The notes under the pieces: generated by a model
Database searches by the model: none
What the model saw: only the letters and a program-made list of their open reading frames with translations
What the model was told of the DNA's origin: nothing
Assembly: GCA_019058365.1 (NCBI GenBank)
Contig: JAHPZE010000006.1
Coordinates: 46,080 to 110,079, forward strand
DNA length: 64,000 bases
DNA from: Promethearchaeota archaeon
Lineage (GTDB): Archaea > Asgardarchaeota > Lokiarchaeia > Sigyniarchaeales > SOKP01
Direction: 5' to 3'
Translations under genes and position numbers: made by a program
Part shown: positions 61,252-64,000 of the stretch, piece after piece
How positions within the stretch are numbered: position 1 is the stretch's first letter
Layout: each line of letters opens with the position of its first letter

Positions 61252-62337
61252 ATGGAAAGAATTATATTAACTCACTGGAATACCTCAACAGGACCAGAGC
61301 CCATTATCCAATATCCTCCAGATAAATCTTTTCCTCCCAAAGATTTTTTTCTAAAAATTTGGGCGAAACATGAATTAAATAAAGAAAATTCTATAATTGA
61401 ATTTGTTCCTGAGGATAGTGAGACTTGTTATCTTTCAATAGTACAAAAATTTGAGGGAGAAATCTATTTTCTTATATTAGTTTATAATCAAAAAATGATG
61501 ATTGAAGATATAATAAAAGAATCTCCAGAAATATTAGGCCTTATTAGTAAAAATTTAATAGAATTGATAAATACGAATAAAATTACTCGTACAATTTCTG
61601 AAGCATTTAACACGATTAGAAATTATTCTAAATTAGATGAAGAAGAAAATCTTATAAACTTCTTTCAAGATCGAATTAAGTCTACTATTTTACAAATTCT
61701 TAGGAAGGGAGTAATCTCTAAATCGGTATTAACTAATATATTAAAACATGATTATGGTTTCTCTACAGTAAATATTGATTTAATATTAATTTCTTTCCTC
61801 CATGAAAATTTAGTAGTTAAAAAGAATGTACCAGGAAGTAAAGAATGCTATTTTCTAATTAAGGACCTTTCTTGTACTAGGATTCCTCCAAAAAAATTAC
61901 CAACGGATCAGATTGAAGAAAGTTCTTTAAAAAAATATGGAGAGTCTTTAAAAAATTATTATTTTGATTATTATAATGTCTCAGAATTTGAAAATAAGAC
62001 TATAATTCAGACAGTTCTTTTTAATAAAGACGTATTTCATCTTATAAAAATGCTAAGAGAAAAAATCTTATCTGTAAATGATTGTTTAACTATTTTAAAC
62101 AATAAAGAAGAATTATTTACTGAGTTATTAGATAAAAAATTTATTTATGAAGTAAAAGGGTTCGTGTACCTCTTTTCAGATGTTCGATTTATTAAATTTA
62201 ACCCATATTACATCATCGAAAAGTTAGTGGAAAGATATCAAAATCAAGATATTTCTTTAAATGAATATATAGCACATTTAAAGTTATTATCAATGCAGAT
62301 AGAGGAACCATTTTCCATTAATTATGAAATAGTGTAA
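61252..62337 (+). CDS. Longin-like/roadblock-like N-terminal domain protein, 361 aa
   Basis: The first about 120 residues ('HWNTSTGPEPIIQYPPDKSF', 'SIIEFVPEDSETCYLSIVQK', 'YFLILVYNQKMMIEDIIKES') follow the sheet-sheet-sheet-helix order of longin domains, with a Gly-Pro early turn seen in trafficking longins. Residues about 125-195 look like a winged helix ('TILQILRKGVISKSVLTNIL', 'DYGFSTVNIDLILISFLHEN'), and a second helical domain ends the protein. Longin domains are expanded in Asgard archaea, but the assignment here rests on pattern alone. Confidence 0.45.
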   Translation: MERIILTHWNTSTGPEPIIQYPPDKSFPPKDFFLKIWAKHELNKENSIIEFVPEDSETCYLSIVQKFEGEIYFLILVYNQKMMIEDIIKESPEILGLISKNLIELINTNKITRTISEAFNTIRNYSKLDEEENLINFFQDRIKSTILQILRKGVISKSVLTNILKHDYGFSTVNIDLILISFLHENLVVKKNVPGSKECYFLIKDLSCTRIPPKKLPTDQIEESSLKKYGESLKNYYFDYYNVSEFENKTIIQTVLFNKDVFHLIKMLREKILSVNDCLTILNNKEELFTELLDKKFIYEVKGFVYLFSDVRFIKFNPYYIIEKLVERYQNQDISLNEYIAHLKLLSMQIEEPFSINYEIV

Positions 62338-62456
62338 TTGATCCTATTTTACGTTCTCTTCTTCATTTCAATTCTAAGAAAATAAAAATATAAATACTAC
62401 ATCAACTAAATTTATACAATTTACTAAAATTAAAATTTATAAAATGGTGTGTATAT

Positions 62457-63215
62457 ATGGCACTTGAATTAGTAGATTTCTTACAAGGAAGCTTTAGTCT
62501 TGTATTTGTTATCATATCTATTATAATAGGGATTACAATCCTCTCGAAATATTCTCAATTTAAAAATCGATTGTATATTTTAGTGGGAATTAGCTGGATC
62601 GGCGTTAGTGTTCCCTGGGTCCCAGATTCAGTCAGTTTCTTAATGAATGTTTTTGTTCAGCAATCGCTTCCGGTTGAATGGTATTTTATTATCGGTAATG
62701 TTTTTTTACCTATAGCTCTTTTAACTTGGTTGACAGCCTTTACTGATATGATTTACAGAAAAGCCCAGAAAAAAGTATTGATAATAACTATTATTCTTTC
62801 AATAATATTTGAAATAATATTTTTTGTATTGTTCTTTATTAATATAGATTTGATCGGAGTCATTAATCCTAATAGACCTTTTACCGTAGAATTTGATCTT
62901 TTTATAACTATATACTTATTGCTTATTATCTTAGTTATGCTAATCACAGGAGTCATATTTGCTCAAAAATCAGTTAAATTAGAAAATCGAGAAGTACGAT
63001 TGAAAGGCAAATTACTCCGTGCAGCATTTATTACATTTACTGTTGCTGCCATTTTAGATTCTTTACTTGGTACTATTTTTGAAGATCCAACCGACCCTCT
63101 CTTAGCGATTATGGTTGTGATCGTAAGAATCTTGTTAATAATCAGCGCTTTGGAATTCTATGGAGGTTTTTTACTTCCCAAATGGATGAAAGAGCTATTT
63201 ATGAAAAAAGAATAA
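62457..63215 (+). CDS. Seven-TM hypothetical membrane protein
   Basis: 252 aa with about seven hydrophobic segments (about 12-32, 40-58, 75-95, 106-128, 144-168, 185-205, 215-238), a layout common among Asgard membrane proteins of unknown function. 'LENREVRLKGKLLRAAFITF' is a basic cytosolic loop. No family motif is recognised. Separate from its neighbours by 120 nt upstream and 50 nt downstream. Confidence 0.6.
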   Translation: MALELVDFLQGSFSLVFVIISIIIGITILSKYSQFKNRLYILVGISWIGVSVPWVPDSVSFLMNVFVQQSLPVEWYFIIGNVFLPIALLTWLTAFTDMIYRKAQKKVLIITIILSIIFEIIFFVLFFINIDLIGVINPNRPFTVEFDLFITIYLLLIILVMLITGVIFAQKSVKLENREVRLKGKLLRAAFITFTVAAILDSLLGTIFEDPTDPLLAIMVVIVRILLIISALEFYGGFLLPKWMKELFMKKE

Positions 63216-63265
63216 TATTTTTTTTTCTATTTTTATATTATTTTATATTATATAGAAAAAACCAG

Positions 63266-63958
63266 TTAGGTAGTTAAGATCGAAGTATCTGAAAATTCTT
63301 TATCAACTGGGGCTTTCCCATCTCCATATATGTGATATAATCCAGATCTTCTAGCTATCTCATAAAAACTACGATAAATATCTTTTTCTTGATCAAATAA
63401 CGCGCAAGTTTTATATATTAAGGGATTCCAAATATAAAATTTATTCTTTGGACCATACCAAAGTTTCTCATTTTTTAAAATCTGGATAAAATCTTCATCA
63501 CTAATTACAGCTTTAAGATCTTGTTTATTCAGCATAACTATAAACGGAATTTCTTTAATAAGCCGATTATTTGTAATACTTTTTAATTCTAATAAAAATT
63601 CAATATTATCCTCAAAAAATTTTATTTGAGAATCAACTACAAAAATGACAGCATCAGTTTCAGCATCAAGTTTATTAAATACTTTAATTCTTAATGAACT
63701 GAAACCCTTTTGACCGGCAACTGTATATACTCTATAATATACCTTCCTCTTTTTTGTTGATTGAAAAATTCCTCGGTCAAAATAAAGTGTAGCTCCACTT
63801 GTTCTATCAATTTTTTGCAAATCACTAACAGGAATGATTTCCCTATTTCCATCTTTAGTTAACTTATAAAGAGTTTCTAATATAGTAGTCTTTCCTGATC
63901 CTGCCATACCATAGTATACAATTTTTAGATACGTATTTCCATTATTGTGTTGAACCAT
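63266..63958 (-). CDS. MglA-like Ras-superfamily small GTPase
   Basis: About 230 aa. G1 'GMAGSGKTT' (residues 17-25), G3 'TVAGQ' in place of Ras DTAGQ, as in MglA (TVPGQ), G4 'NKQD', G5-like 'TCAL'. No membrane anchor or CaaX box. ATG at 63958 is preferred over TTG at 63979 since GGAG precedes it by 8 nt and the upstream codons would leave extra non-conserved residues. Likely cycles on or off a roadblock-type partner such as the tandem roadblock protein at 49.7 kb. Confidence 0.82.
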   Translation of the reverse strand: MVQHNNGNTYLKIVYYGMAGSGKTTILETLYKLTKDGNREIIPVSDLQKIDRTSGATLYFDRGIFQSTKKRKVYYRVYTVAGQKGFSSLRIKVFNKLDAETDAVIFVVDSQIKFFEDNIEFLLELKSITNNRLIKEIPFIVMLNKQDLKAVISDEDFIQILKNEKLWYGPKNKFYIWNPLIYKTCALFDQEKDIYRSFYEIARRSGLYHIYGDGKAPVDKEFSDTSILTT

Positions 63959-64000
63959 TGCAGGATCTCCGGAGAACAAATAAACTTACTTTCACTTTAA

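Overview
The window is an AT-rich (roughly 30% G+C by eye), gene-dense archaeal chromosome segment. I infer an Asgard archaeon, most likely of the Lokiarchaeia group. Archaeal markers are a TFB transcription factor, a PAN/Rpt-type proteasomal AAA ATPase, a PAC2 proteasome-chaperone family protein, TATA-like boxes at promoter distance and an AfpA-type flavoprotein. Eukaryote-like traits typical of Asgards are a Ras/MglA-superfamily GTPase, a tandem roadblock/LC7 protein, a longin-like protein, three JAMM/MPN proteins with Rpn11-like 'EVMG' and 'HSHP' motifs, and an LRR-TPR protein. No rRNA, tRNA, CRISPR array or transposase was found.

Layout. 0-9.5 kb: acyl-CoA synthetase alpha subunit (cut by the window edge), orphan GatC, PadR regulator with a dyad operator, radical SAM protein, HAD hydrolase, and a MoxR AAA plus VWA-metallopeptidase pair. 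9.6-17 kb: Fe-S and redox block with a peroxiredoxin, sufC-sufB/D, PAC2 protein, polyferredoxin, AfpA flavoprotein and cysteine desulfurase; the IscU scaffold lies 13 kb further on. 17-28 kb: an ion permease with a secreted partner, PAN, a methyltransferase/ATP-grasp fusion, an 0.8 kb gene-poor spacer, a tiny acidic repeat protein, MobA-like protein and TFB. 28-32 kb: beta-CASP metallo-beta-lactamase with a duplicated N-terminus, IscU, nitroreductase.

32-36.7 kb is a copper-homeostasis island: a PadR-TRASH sensor, a perfect dyad between divergent genes, a small membrane zinc-ribbon protein, and CopA with a tail of two YHS domains and two Cys/His modules. A third module is free-standing, and there is a strong internal ribosome binding site before the last CopA module.

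38-50.5 kb is the least explained region and the best candidate for an undescribed system. It holds a large membrane protein with a duplicated cytosolic domain, a small basic protein, two overlapping MPN-coiled-coil genes, a zinc-ribbon protein, a third MPN paralog broken inside its JAMM motif by about 30 nt with two stops, a ChlI/ChlD-like AAA-VWA protein, an ATP-grasp enzyme and a double roadblock protein.

50.5-64 kb: a collapsed sugar-nucleotidyltransferase relic, a 14-residue-repeat coiled coil, DUF5714, PHP phosphatase, an epoxide-hydrolase-like protein, a NimA-like flavoprotein, methyltransferase, LRR-TPR, MBL hydrolase with a 23-bp palindrome at its promoter, a lipid-phosphate trio (PAP2, GDPD, DedA), two related mini-genes, a longin-like protein, a multi-TM protein and an MglA-like GTPase.
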